A stretch of DNA of 64,000 bases. Origin: Metopolophium dirhodum. Taxonomy: Eukaryota; Arthropoda; Insecta; Hemiptera; Aphididae. The position numbers and the translations under genes were made by a program. Shown in pieces: positions 33,882 through 44,499 of the stretch. Position 1 is the first letter of the stretch, and every line of letters begins with the position of its first letter. The DNA is taken from NCBI RefSeq assembly GCF_019925205.1, contig NC_083563.1:7440001-7504000 (forward strand), written 5' to 3'. Below the pieces are notes generated by a model. That model searched no databases. It saw only the letters and a program-made list of their open reading frames with translations, and had not been told where the DNA came from.

Positions 33882-34107
33882 GGTCCATCTACAAAGTGCT
33901 TTAAACAACCAAATAGAGGAAATATTAATTTCATCACATCGAAACTTGCATCTGCATAAGATAAATGCAAGCTTAGCGACAGAGATGCCGTTCACATTTT
34001 AATTTCAACAGCAGAAGCATTAGGTGAAGATGTTAATAAATTAATTATAAATAGAACATCAATTCGAAATACACGTTTACGTTTTCGAAAAGAGCGCGCG
34101 CAGAGAA
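33882..34107 (+). pseudogene. relic of a multicopy aphid-type hypothetical ORF
   Basis: One frame reads G-P-S-T-K, then Q-P-N-R-G-N-I-N, K-L-A-S-A, one stop (TAA at 33957-33959), D-K-C-K-L-S-D-R-D-A-V, A-E-A-L-G-E-D-V, I-I-N-R-T-S-I-R and R-K-E-R-A. This fits a domain I recall from many uncharacterised, apparently transposon-linked aphid proteins (LAxxLDKCKxSDRxAV...AEALG...INRxSIRRxR). That recollection is not a database result. The stop is one substitution from a Leu codon. The frame continues to 34185 without the downstream domain expected of full-length members, so it is truncated. Confidence 0.5.
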
Positions 34108-34439
34108 TATCCGTACACCGTTTTTACTTTATACATTACTTTACACCCAGAAAATTAAAACACTTGAATTATTCTTCTTTTATATAATTATAGCAAATTA
34201 GATGAAATAATAATATAAAACAAACATTGAAAAATAATATAACGGTAAGTGGGTAAAACGAGATAAGCCACATCTGGATCATGTTTCGATTATAATAGTT
34301 TATAACGCTTGATTGTAGACAAAAATATTATCTACGTACCAAATTAAAAATTATACTAGTATACCTATACATTTATTGTTTATAGAAGATACCCATAATA
34401 AAGATTAAATAGGTTTAAGAGGAATGTGAACTGCATTTA

Positions 34440-34675
34440 GTGGCTTGGTGTGGCGCAGTGCGTACACTCGACTGCGGAAACGCACCGAGTGTACGTATCG
34501 GCCGACGATGCTAGTTACCGGATGGGTGACCGCAAGGGATTTTTAGCAACGAAACCTTGCCCCACATACAAAACGTATTTTCAACCGTTCCTTTTCCTAC
34601 TATCAACCTGCAAACAAACAAAATAACCAACAGCTAATGACCGAAGTTGCCGGCTCAAGCTCAATAAAAAAAACA
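34440..34675 (+). mobile_element. composite SINE: tRNA-like head, 5S rRNA-like middle, poly-A tail
   Basis: Flanked by a 7-bp direct repeat GCATTTA (34433-34439 and 34676-34682). The head has an A-box-like TGGCGCAGTGCG (34451-34462), then a perfect 10-bp inverted repeat capped by TGCG-GAAA-CGCA (34461-34495). The middle (34511-34538) contains TAGTTACCGGATGGGTGACC, which closely follows the 3' internal part of eukaryotic 5S rRNA. The 3' end is GCTCAATAAAAA plus a short A run. About 236 bp. Probably Pol III transcribed and mobilised by a LINE, which is inference. Confidence 0.75.
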
Positions 34676-34682
34676 GCATTTA

Positions 34683-35462
34683 ATAAAATATCTTTAAAAA
34701 AAAAACATAATATTATCTTATATAATATTTATCTATACCTACTTTTATAAAAAATAATTAAAATATATCACTTAATTGATAATTTTAATTGGATTTACTA
34801 TAATATGAATCCATATACAATTGGTATCTTATAATATTGTAACGTATTAGCTAAAACCATAAATAATAATGTATGGGTAATCAATCAAATTTTTCTGTCA
34901 AATAACAGTTCAAACAAATATAGGTGGTATTTTTTTTATAACAATATTCAATTTTGGTTGTATAAAATGGGCATGGAAAATTAGAAACATCAAAAATATT
35001 ATTAAATGAATATTAAGACATTTCGTCATTTAATAATTTATAACTATTTAGCATACTATTTACTTGTTGTTATTGTCTTATCACACGTGACGTTTTCAGA
35101 AAATATAATAAGCACGCAATATCGACTGTGACCGGAAAACGAGGCTGCTCAAAAATCTTATGCTATAGTGATCGGAAGGTTCATCGCCGGATTCACATCA
35201 TCGAGGAGTCAAGTTTTACGCTTGTCCTGTACTCCTGTACCTATCTACGTCATAAGTCGTTCAACTATAGTTCAATGGATTATAATTATATAACACAATT
35301 CACAACACAAACGCAAACGTTACTTTTTACCCTTAAAATAGGTATATGTTAATAACAAAGGGTACCTCTGTTAATTTAGTTTAAAAGGGAAAGAATTAAA
35401 ACGTTATACGAACATTTTTTTCAAAACCTAGCCCTGAATCTCATACATAATTTATTTCAATA
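34683..35462. other. no gene recognised
   Basis: A small CpG-containing patch at 35100-35230. The plus open frame at 35128-35352 begins with GTG and lacks splice sites. Confidence 0.45.
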
Positions 35463-36600
35463 TTTTAGATTCTAAGCGGAGCGGAGCGATGAATGTATTG
35501 ATTTTACAATGATGTGTGTTTTTTTCATTTTTGTTTTGTTTTCGTGTCTGTCATCACGGTTTGGGGCAGTAAAACTGCTTCGATTTTTTTCAACAGTATA
35601 TTGTTCGATGAGAAAGTGAATATAGTTGGTGCATTCGTGAGGTAAAATTTTAAAATTCTCAATAGTTTTCAAAAGTGCCGGGAAAACAACATACAAATTA
35701 AGGAAAAACGGGAATTTTCACGCAAAATCGGTTTTACACAAAATCATTTGGTTTTTGGTGTAACTCTAAAAAAAAAATTAACGTATATACATGAAATTTT
35801 CATTGGTTGTTTATATTTGCATTTTATATACAGGATAACATTTTAAAAATATTTTTATTTGTTTTGAACTGTTTAGGAACATTTTCTGTTTCCATTTGTA
35901 TTAGTCTTTTTTTCTATGAATGTCAATAAAACTTTATTTGTTGGGTAAAAAAGCTTGAAAATTTAATACAAGGCTCCCACTATATTGATACAATAATATT
36001 TGAAAATTATTAAAATTCTTAGTTAAAGTTTTTATTTATAATCATTTAAAGTTAAAATATATTTAAATTAGCAAATTATTTTGAGTTGAGAATTTCTAGA
36101 AATTTTTCTTTTAAATCTAAGATTTTAAAATGTAATACAAGATTCCTCATAAGTTTGTCTACCTTAATCAAAAAAGAAAAAAAAATGGCTACAAGCAAAT
36201 CAAATAAAATTATTATGAGCGTTTGAAATTTATATTTTTACGATATTGGACATTCACTCGATTTCTCATGTAGCGGTTTTGTTATTTTATTGTTATTCAA
36301 AAACAAATAACTGTAGGTACATGAACATTTTTCTGAATGTTTACATTTTCATTTTCTATACACTATAAAATTTTAAAAATATTTTGACTCTTTTTGAGCT
36401 GTTTACGGACATTGTCAGTTTTTTTTCTATAAATATCAATAAAATGTTTTTTGTTGGGTAAAAAAGCGTGAAAATTTAATGCAAGGCTCCTGATATATTG
36501 TTACAATAGTAGCTGGAAAATATTAAAAATAGATAGACACAACTTTTTTTTATAAGCATTTAAAGTTCGAATTTTGACACAATTTCATAACATGACAACT
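35463..36600 (-). repeat. GATTCTGAGCG-family repeat, long reverse copy
   Basis: It begins TTTTAGATTCTAAGCGGAGC, then GTATTGATTTTACAATGATG and GTGTGTTTTTTTC. The interior contains two monomers. The block TTTCTATRAATRTCAATAAAA...TTGTTGGGTAAAAAAGC occurs at about 35910 and 36428. It ends near 36600 before the GTGGG terminus. About 1.14 kb, the longest reverse copy here. Confidence 0.8.
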
Positions 36601-37019
36601 CAAACCCATTTTATAATTGAATTATATTTTTTTACATTATTATACAGTAAATTATTTAAGAATAAGAACTATATTATATTGTTTAATTAAAGCATCTAGG
36701 TATTATGTAGTTTATTTTTGATGTAAAAAAGAAAATATGGAACTAGAAGTAATGCACATTGTAAACTAATTTAAAATAAGTATAAAAATGAGTTTTTTTA
36801 GAATACACAATACACATTTATATAGTAATCACATTTTAACCATTTAAGAGTTACAATTATTTAATAGAACGAACCATGCAATGAATTGTACAAGAACGTG
36901 GTGGAAAGGTTCTTTTCTTTATACAAATTATATAGGTACTCAAGTCTGCAGCTTGCAGGTCTCCTGATTGTACTAAGTTATAACGGAATTGATTTAACCG
37001 TGAAAAATAAATTAAAATA

Positions 37020-37197
37020 AACAAACAGCGTGTTCGGGTTTGGGGGTAGTGTTGGGAAAGAGTGCTGGGATGTGGTGTAATTAAATTTGTCCGTAAAGTA
37101 ATCTGAGAAATGTTACCTACTGTCAGGGATGTCGTATTACGTTTAACCTGGAACTTAATAGAAAAGTCGTCAATGAATAAAGTTCAAAAAAAAAAAA
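37020..37197 (+). mobile_element. possible retrocopy 3' end
   Basis: A GC-richer stretch ending in AATAAA (37176-37181) and, after four bases, a run of 12 A (37186-37197). This is the layout of a genomically integrated poly-A tail. No target duplication or coding sequence was identified, so it may be a processed pseudogene 3' UTR or a LINE tail. Confidence 0.3.
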
Positions 37198-40100
37198 CCA
37201 TCAACTCGTGTGACACACAGCTGAGTAGATTAATTATTAATGAATTGTATTGAGACTACCATTGAAACAATATCCATATATTGTGTGGATATTTGTATTC
37301 ATGTAATATGTAAAGCGTAATAAATGTGTGGTTTATATATTATTATGGGGGCAATAACGAGTTGGAATTTTTGGCTATGTCGGCATTGCCAGAGATAAAT
37401 CAATTTCGGCGGAGAGGGCTTCGCGCAACCGGCTATATACTCTGATAGGGGTCTCATAAATTGTCCGGAAGGGTCGTTTTTGGTGTCAACTTCATGTTCA
37501 ATTGCACACCCCCCTTATATGTCGTGCGTACAGCGTGCACTGATTTTTCGGGTATCATGCGTACTATATTAAATTAATGTCGATTGAACGAATGTCAAAC
37601 GTCGGCACTGTAACACTGACCGTCGCGATCGTATATAATATTATAGCGTATATCAGCAAGAATTATTAAACCATAAATGACTAATAATATTGTGTATGCT
37701 ATACGCCATAATTAAGTTATGGGTAATTAAATGGTACCTAATATTATAGTATCAATATCAAAGAAATCCACGCACAATACAGTCGTGACCGAGTGTTAAG
37801 AACTCGCCTCGCTTTGGTCACGATATGAGTGTATGACACCTGTTAGTTATGTCAGTTGTGTTGTAATAATATCACATTTTAATCCAATAATAAATAAACA
37901 AGTCATTCAAATTACAATTCTAAATAAAACTCATTAAAAATAGCACTTGCATACATTTTTAACGTGTTCGACAGTTACCTATTTGCAATACCAATAATAC
38001 TAAAATACCAATTCTTCAATGTCCGCCATTTTCGAGAGCTTGTTTTATCAAAAATAGTATAGTTATGAATGTAGCTCAATCTCTTGGATGTGCAGGTTGA
38101 ATAGTACTAATTGTTTTCCATTTTTCTATGAGTGAGTGATCTATGTCACTTTATATATGAGTGAGACCACGAATTAAGAACTACAAACTAAATTTAAACT
38201 ATAAAGGACTTATAATCTCGTAAAATATGATAATTTATAATTAACTAAATAACTTATAATCAATAAATTACAATTATTAAGAATGATATATCAATAAACA
38301 TGTTAATGAAGTATTATTCTAATAACATAAACAACAAAATAATAATACGTCCAAATTAAAGATACAATTAATTACGTAGGTACAAATCATAAAAGTACCT
38401 AGATAAAAAATAAATCAACGCTATCATTAGTAGATAAGTAACCTAACCTAACCTACTTGCAAATAGGTATATTATTATAGTGTGTATATCTTAATAACTA
38501 TACTTATTTATCTCGATTATCGATGTTATAAATATAAAATTATACATTTAAAAACTCAACTTTGTATGATACAAAAACTTTTCCAATAAGATAGAAATAA
38601 TGTCTTATGACAAACAAAAATAAAATATCCGGTGTATTCAAACGGCTTAACACAAGTCACATATATCAATATTTGGGGAAAAATATATTGGTTCTAAATG
38701 GCTTAAGTCTTTTTATAATCTTATGCCTTTTTGCCAACAAAAAGTACATTTTAGTGACTTAAGATATTTTAATATTCAGTAGGTATAACACAAAATGAAA
38801 AAATGGCATAAGAAAAAATAATAAATATTAATAAAAAAAATATGTCAAATATTGACCTAAGCCCTTCTTACATGGATCAAAAAAATGTTTTGTATTTAAT
38901 ACTATATATTATAAATTTTTTCTTGTACTAAATAAAGACATATAAATCGTGACTGTATAAATGTAAGTCATCTAATATATTATAATGATTAATGCTATTT
39001 TAATCTCATAATATTTTTATCTTAAAGATAGAACGAAATTCACTTTTAACATTTAACTATTTCAGATGAAATACCATTTTGCTTCAGTATTAGTACACAT
39101 ATAAATACAAGTAGATATAGGTATGGTATTATGTTAATGGTCTTAACATTTTAATTGGCGAAATTGAGTATATACGTATTATATGCACTAATGAATTTAA
39201 ACTATATGCAGGGTATTATTATTCAACGATAGTTGCATTATAATTTATGATAAGTCCATATTTGTTGACAAACGAATATTTACGATGGTATCACTATATC
39301 AGTGTCAAAGCTAGAGTCTCAAGGTTCTTTAGATGTTGTGAGAAATTGAAATTTATAAAAAATCCAAGAACCACGAATTTTTATATCTGAGTTAATTTTC
39401 AAACAAGCATTGTCTGCACTCTCAATATTAATAGTAGTTTACGGGGAATCTAAAAATAATCAGCTATAATAGATAATTTTAGTGAATTTTGTTATCGCCA
39501 TTCAAATTATTTAGCTTAGTCATTAAATATGTTAATATGTTTATATATTATTATTCGAATGACAGTAATATTTTTGCTACATAAGTCAAATTTAAATTTC
39601 TACAAAGTAAGTTTTTCAGTGATATATAATGATGAAAAAGCTCGGACAGGATATTAGTTTAACTTGTTCGGTTTCACCTCGGTGCACGATAGTAGAAAGC
39701 TTTGATAACAAATGAAAAAAATAATACATTTACCTGAAAAGGAAAGTGCTCACAAAAAAAGATAACATTCATAAATAAAAAAAAAAACATTATAACACCA
39801 ACAAATTATTTGTTTTACTCAGAGTCTAAAATGCAAAGATTTTTTTTTTTCAGAATAAAAAGTGCAGGTACTATGATTAATGACTATAATACAGCAATAT
39901 TGAATATATATTATATTGCAAATACGATGTATAAGATTATTTATAACATCGCAGTAAACTTTTATTTTTATCTGACTTATATCAATATAGGTATATTTTA
40001 AATAATAATTCATGAAAATAAATTATTTGTTTTTATTTTTTTAGAAACATAGTGTTTAGTTAAAAAACATAAAATTACTGTCTAATTAATAATAAATTAT

Positions 40101-41260
40101 ACTGTATGTAATGCAGGGCTATATTTGAAAAAAAAACGTTCAAAATGTGATATTATATTATAACGTTATTGAGTTATTCTATTTTTTGGTTGACTTCATA
40201 TATTTAAGTTAATTTTATATGTATCTTTAGAACATTTTTACTTTTAAATTTATACATAACGTCATTGTTCTTTGATTACAAATGTTACATTATAATTCCT
40301 TTTTTCTGTCTTCATTATCGAAAACGTTAGTGGTACATATTTATAATATTGAAATACAAATAGAGATTATTGTGTAATATTATTACTACTCGTCGGCCAT
40401 CGTAGATTGAGAATTGTCATCAATCAATCACCAGGATAAACTTTTATAGTAAGTTATACAAATTTTACCTATGTACTTATGACATTATTACATGTAAAGC
40501 TCATTCTACCAAATTATAAGGTCATCATGTACGTTAGTAAGAATCTTATAATTGTATAAGCAATACTAAAATATTAAGTAGACCGTATAGACCTATAAAA
40601 TATATTTTTTAATGCATTTTAATTTTAAAGATTGAAATGTGAATACGGTAAAATAAATATTTGATTTGAAAAAATATCGAATGCCTATAATATATTCGTT
40701 AATTAAATTAAACAATACAATATCTTATACAAATACAATAATGCACTACGCATAACATATTTACAATATACGATTTTCTATACTTATATTTCTATAGAAT
40801 ATAGCTCTTTAAGAAGTTAATTTATTATTGTACTTATTTAACTTGTTATAGTCTAAGCTTTTATGCAATGAGTATTTAATATTTATATGTGATCATATTG
40901 TAGGATGTCTAATGAAACATGGTTCAACAGTAGAATAATCTAATAACCAATATGATTTCAAACGCATCAACACTATTTCGGGCCGGGATATATAGTTCAT
41001 AAATAATAACATTACTTGGTTTATGAAAATAATTTATATTCTTACTATATCTTACGGAAAACGCATCGAAAACTCGTTCATGTCGGTGCCCATAAATAGT
41101 GTATTATACGCTAAAAGTTTAATCATACATTTTGTCAGAATATGTATGGTTGTAAACTAGTTTATATAGTACAAGTCAGAAATATAAAATACAAATGCGA
41201 AGAGATCGGACACAGAAAAAAAAACCTACTCGTTGGATTAATTAATAATGAACGTGGTCC
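37198..41260. other. no gene recognised
   Basis: A CpG-rich patch at 37340-37640 contains a 22-codon ATG frame (plus, about 37378). An 8-bp inverted repeat TCGTGACC/GGTCACGA spans about 37782-37824. A CCTAACCTAACC run is at about 38442. A short ATG frame in good context lies at 38020. None can be assigned. Confidence 0.45.
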
Positions 41261-41266
41261 TGGACA

Positions 41267-41339
41267 TGAGTCTGTGGACTAAGAGAAATTGAGAGAGCCG
41301 TTACATGGCTGATTTGTTTTTATCCGTAGCGTGTTTATA
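41267..41339 (-). promoter_or_regulatory. candidate minus-strand core promoter
   Basis: TATAAA on the minus strand (41334-41339) lies 29 bases upstream of TCAGCC with A+1 at 41310. The spacing and initiator fit an insect TATA/Inr promoter. The first ATG is followed at once by a stop, and the second (41267) opens only nine codons. No downstream promoter element was seen and no coding exon is attached. Confidence 0.27.
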
Positions 41340-43180
41340 AAGAGCCAAAGACGTTATAGAGACGGATCCTACATAATAATATTATGTACTGTGCTATTAC
41401 GTCTATTCATCTACAGTATGTTTCGTGCCACACGAAATACGCTATTATAATATACTTAAATAGAATAAACTAGATTGCTATCATCCGATGTCCTCCATTA
41501 CTCACAAATGAAGCCGCATCTGCAACCATGTCGTTACGGACTATGAACTCTCGAAGAATCACGAGACGATGTATGATAATATAATATATCTGTTGCACAA
41601 CTTGCACACACGCGGTAGCGGATTTTTAACTTCACGTATTATCAGAAGTTCAAAATCTAGTTTATCTTGCATTATAATAACAATAATATACTTGTGAACG
41701 CCATTGACTTAAAGCTACGGTAGAAATGTCCGTAGATAATCAATAGGTATAATCTATTTATTTATCATGGATCTAATTCAAAGGTATGAGCTTAGATCAT
41801 ATAGAAATAAATAACATTTTGGTAAAAATCGAGTAGGTCATATTATGACAACAATAGGTACTGGGAATAAATCCAATCAATTTAATAAAACTTACCTGTC
41901 ACCATTAGTGTTAGTATACTACGACTAAAGGGTAATAATACTTATATTCAAGTACTAGAGTAGGTACAAAATGATCACCCCATCAAAAATCCAAATCGCA
42001 ATCAAATGTTTGTTTTATTTCTATATTTCAAATATTATTGTACAATCGTCTGTCGTGTTTATTGTCCACATGAACAAATCGATAAAATTCTTGATTTAAA
42101 AGTTTAATTTTGGTTCAGACATTTTCTCATATAACGTATAATTTGGTTCATACATTGTATGTTTAATATTATATTTAATCACAAAATGTAAATATTAATT
42201 ATTATTATGAGAGCAGTTATTTAATCATGTACTCATAAAATAGATGTAGGTACCTATACGTTTGATCGTAACTTCATTATTGGAATGTTGGTATTTGAAA
42301 AATAATACATAAATATGAGAAAACTACTATGGAAATGGACTCGATGATAAGGTTTACTCAGGAACGAAATAGAGAAAACTCGTGTTGAAACGTGAATTGA
42401 ATATTCTCAAATAGGATACTATAATAGGGTTTTTTGACTTGAGAGTTTTATTTTATATTTATATATAATATGATACAAGATGTCTCATGTAGTCATGTTT
42501 GTTCCAGCATCTCATTGTGCGCTTTACCTAAAAATCTACTAAATCCTTCAGTATTTGGATGAAAATCGGTTTTAAGAAACTTGGTTTTAAGTGCAATTCG
42601 GCTACGGCAATTCACAAAGATAAAAAATCTAGTTTGGATGTGCTTCAATATGGTTCGTGGGCAAATCGTTCTGCTGTGCGATAATGTATACATATATATT
42701 TTTTTTATTGCAGTTATTCAACGCCCCCCTTGTAAATTTTTAAAAATCTCACGCCTCCCTTAAATTAGAGTTTAGACCACTCTTTTTTAGTGATACAAAA
42801 TAACTATTTAATATACAACTAATGACTTATTTCTTTTTTTCGTCTTTTTAAAAATAAAAATATAAAATATAAACCAACTTAATAATTAATAATTGGTATT
42901 ATTTTATATTTTTGAATATAAATATTTTATATTAAACGATAGAAGTAAAATATTATTTGTAAAATGGCGTAATTATTTTGACATTAAAATGTTTGTTTTT
43001 CCTCGTTAAAATACATTGTCGTGAGCTCAAATTTCCACGCTTCTTTAAGTATTTTTTAAAGTGGGCATATATCGACACTAATTTTATGAACTGTAGGTAA
43101 TAGTATAATAGGTACCTATATTTTTATAGTCAGTGAAGAGTATTGTGTGTGTACATACAATTATTTTAATTTTATAATAG
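41340..43180. other. no gene recognised; weak relic
   Basis: A minus-strand donor-like CAG|GTAAGT occurs at about 41893 with only a 15-codon open stretch before it. A minus-strand open frame at 42493-42693 (66 codons, basic, with F-L-G-K-A-H-N-E) looks protein-like but has no splice support or recognised family. Confidence 0.35.
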
Positions 43181-43228
43181 GGGACTGCTGGCCAGTCTAC
43201 GCTCCACTGCCGTCATTGTTGTTAAGCT
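43181..43228 (+). CDS. candidate 48-nt internal exon
   Basis: A plus-strand segment with a good acceptor (TATTTTAATTTTATAATAG at 43180) and a good donor (GCT|GTGAGT at 43228/43229). Its length is a multiple of three. Two frames are open: one gives D-C-W-P-V-Y-A-P-L-P-S-L-L-L-S (phase 1 in and out), the other G-L-L-A-S-L-R-S-T-A-V-I-V-V-K (phase 2 in and out). The first would accept the phase 1 exit of exon 20396-20526 and the second that of 24589-24662. Composition is far from the flanks. Product unknown. Confidence 0.35.
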
Positions 43229-44322
43229 GTGAGTACTTATCTGCAAATTTACCTTTCTTTCTGTGTTGATGGGAGTTATTTGATTTATTATTGTCTTGCT
43301 GTCATAAGCAGCAACACATAGTTGTTATTATTATTATAGGTACCTATAATCATTATTTTTTATCGGTCGATCCCAAAAGTCTATGTATAATAAATTATAT
43401 TATACATTATGTTTACTTAATTATGCAAAAATGCAGCCAATTCCTGAATACCATTTTATTTCTTAGTTCTTCACACATAGGTACACATACACATACAACA
43501 ACACACGGCGATCGAATTCACTTCTGTTAAGTTAATATACACGCATTACACATTTACATAAAACTCATACACACACATAATATACAAAAGCCTACCCACA
43601 GGACACATCAGTGGTATAGTGCGCGTGAAGTATTAAGGTAACCGGACGTGTAGCCTATGGCTATTTATTCGCGGCCAGTGCACTGCATTACAATATATAA
43701 TAAGAAACCTCAAACATCGAACCCGTCAGATAATAAAAAAAAAAGAAAAGGAAATTTAAGGAAATTGCCATCACGGAAAATATAATTTATTCATGGATAC
43801 AACGATGTATCTTGAATTTCTTGACATTCCACATATTCATGAACGTAGTGTCACTCATGATTCCTCGCGTCTACCATTGATAATGTGTTTGTTATTATAA
43901 AATCACGACCGAAGTCATTCTCTCACAAAATGTCAACAAAATATGTCGTTTAATGCGGTCATACGGCTACATTACACACGTTATAAATGTATGGTAATAA
44001 AAATAACTAAAATAACTAAAATAAACGATAGTCCACAGTAAAATACTTCGTATGTATATGTTATTCTAAAAGTCATCGTGAATATTTTGTAAGGTTCAAT
44101 ATGGATCTTACAAATTCACCTAAAAGTCACCACATATAATGTAAATATTAAAAACAATAATATATTGGTATACCTATTATAATACACTGATAACGCAAAC
44201 GACGGTAGGTCGTAGAATTTAGAAATGTATAAATAACTATTATACACCTATACGTCTATTCATACAAGAAACTTGTGAATAATATAGGTGTGACATGATG
44301 ATGTATTGATATACTATTATAC
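43229..44322. other. no gene recognised
   Basis: Two TAGGTACCTA palindromes lie at 43109 and 43337, bracketing the candidate exon. A fragment at 43610-43760 with GGTATAGTG and a terminal A run looks faintly SINE-like but lacks a target duplication. Confidence 0.4.
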
Positions 44323-44437
44323 CTATGTCTATCATTGTTAGAGAACCGAGCCGAACGAGGGGTGCAGAGAAAAATACCAGAACCAACCGCGTTTTCCTCA
44401 GACCGAATGACCGTCGACTGACGACGTAAATCATCAT
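44323..44437 (-). CDS. candidate first coding exon, unknown protein
   Basis: A minus-strand ATG at 44437 (a second in-frame ATG at 44434) opens 38 codons plus one base to a donor at ATAG|GTATAA (44323/44322). The peptide is basic near the N-terminus, with a short hydrophobic run (L-V-L-V-F-F), possibly a signal-anchor-like segment. It lies in a CpG-rich patch just downstream of a minus-strand TATA box at 44479-44485. Other frames here are also open, so confidence is low. Confidence 0.25.
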
Positions 44438-44463
44438 GGTTTCGCACTTGCGTACGCTATGTG

Positions 44464-44492
44464 GACCGCGGTCACCTAATTTATACCGCGGT
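44464..44492 (-). promoter_or_regulatory. TATA box flanked by two ACCGCGGT palindromes
   Basis: Minus-strand TATAAAT (44479-44485) sits between two copies of the self-complementary octamer ACCGCGGT (about 44464-44471 and 44485-44492). Such GC-only palindromes are rare in this A+T-rich window. This fits a core promoter for the minus-strand frame starting at 44437, but no clear initiator was found at the expected distance. Confidence 0.3.
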
Positions 44493-44499
44493 TGAGGCA

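Noticed and set aside
37782..37824. 8-bp inverted repeat TCGTGACC/GGTCACGA, tRNA-like at first glance
   Set aside because: No T-loop, B box or consistent cloverleaf.
43610..43760. GGTATAGTG A-box-like word and terminal A run, possible SINE
   Set aside because: No properly spaced B box on the same strand and no target duplication.
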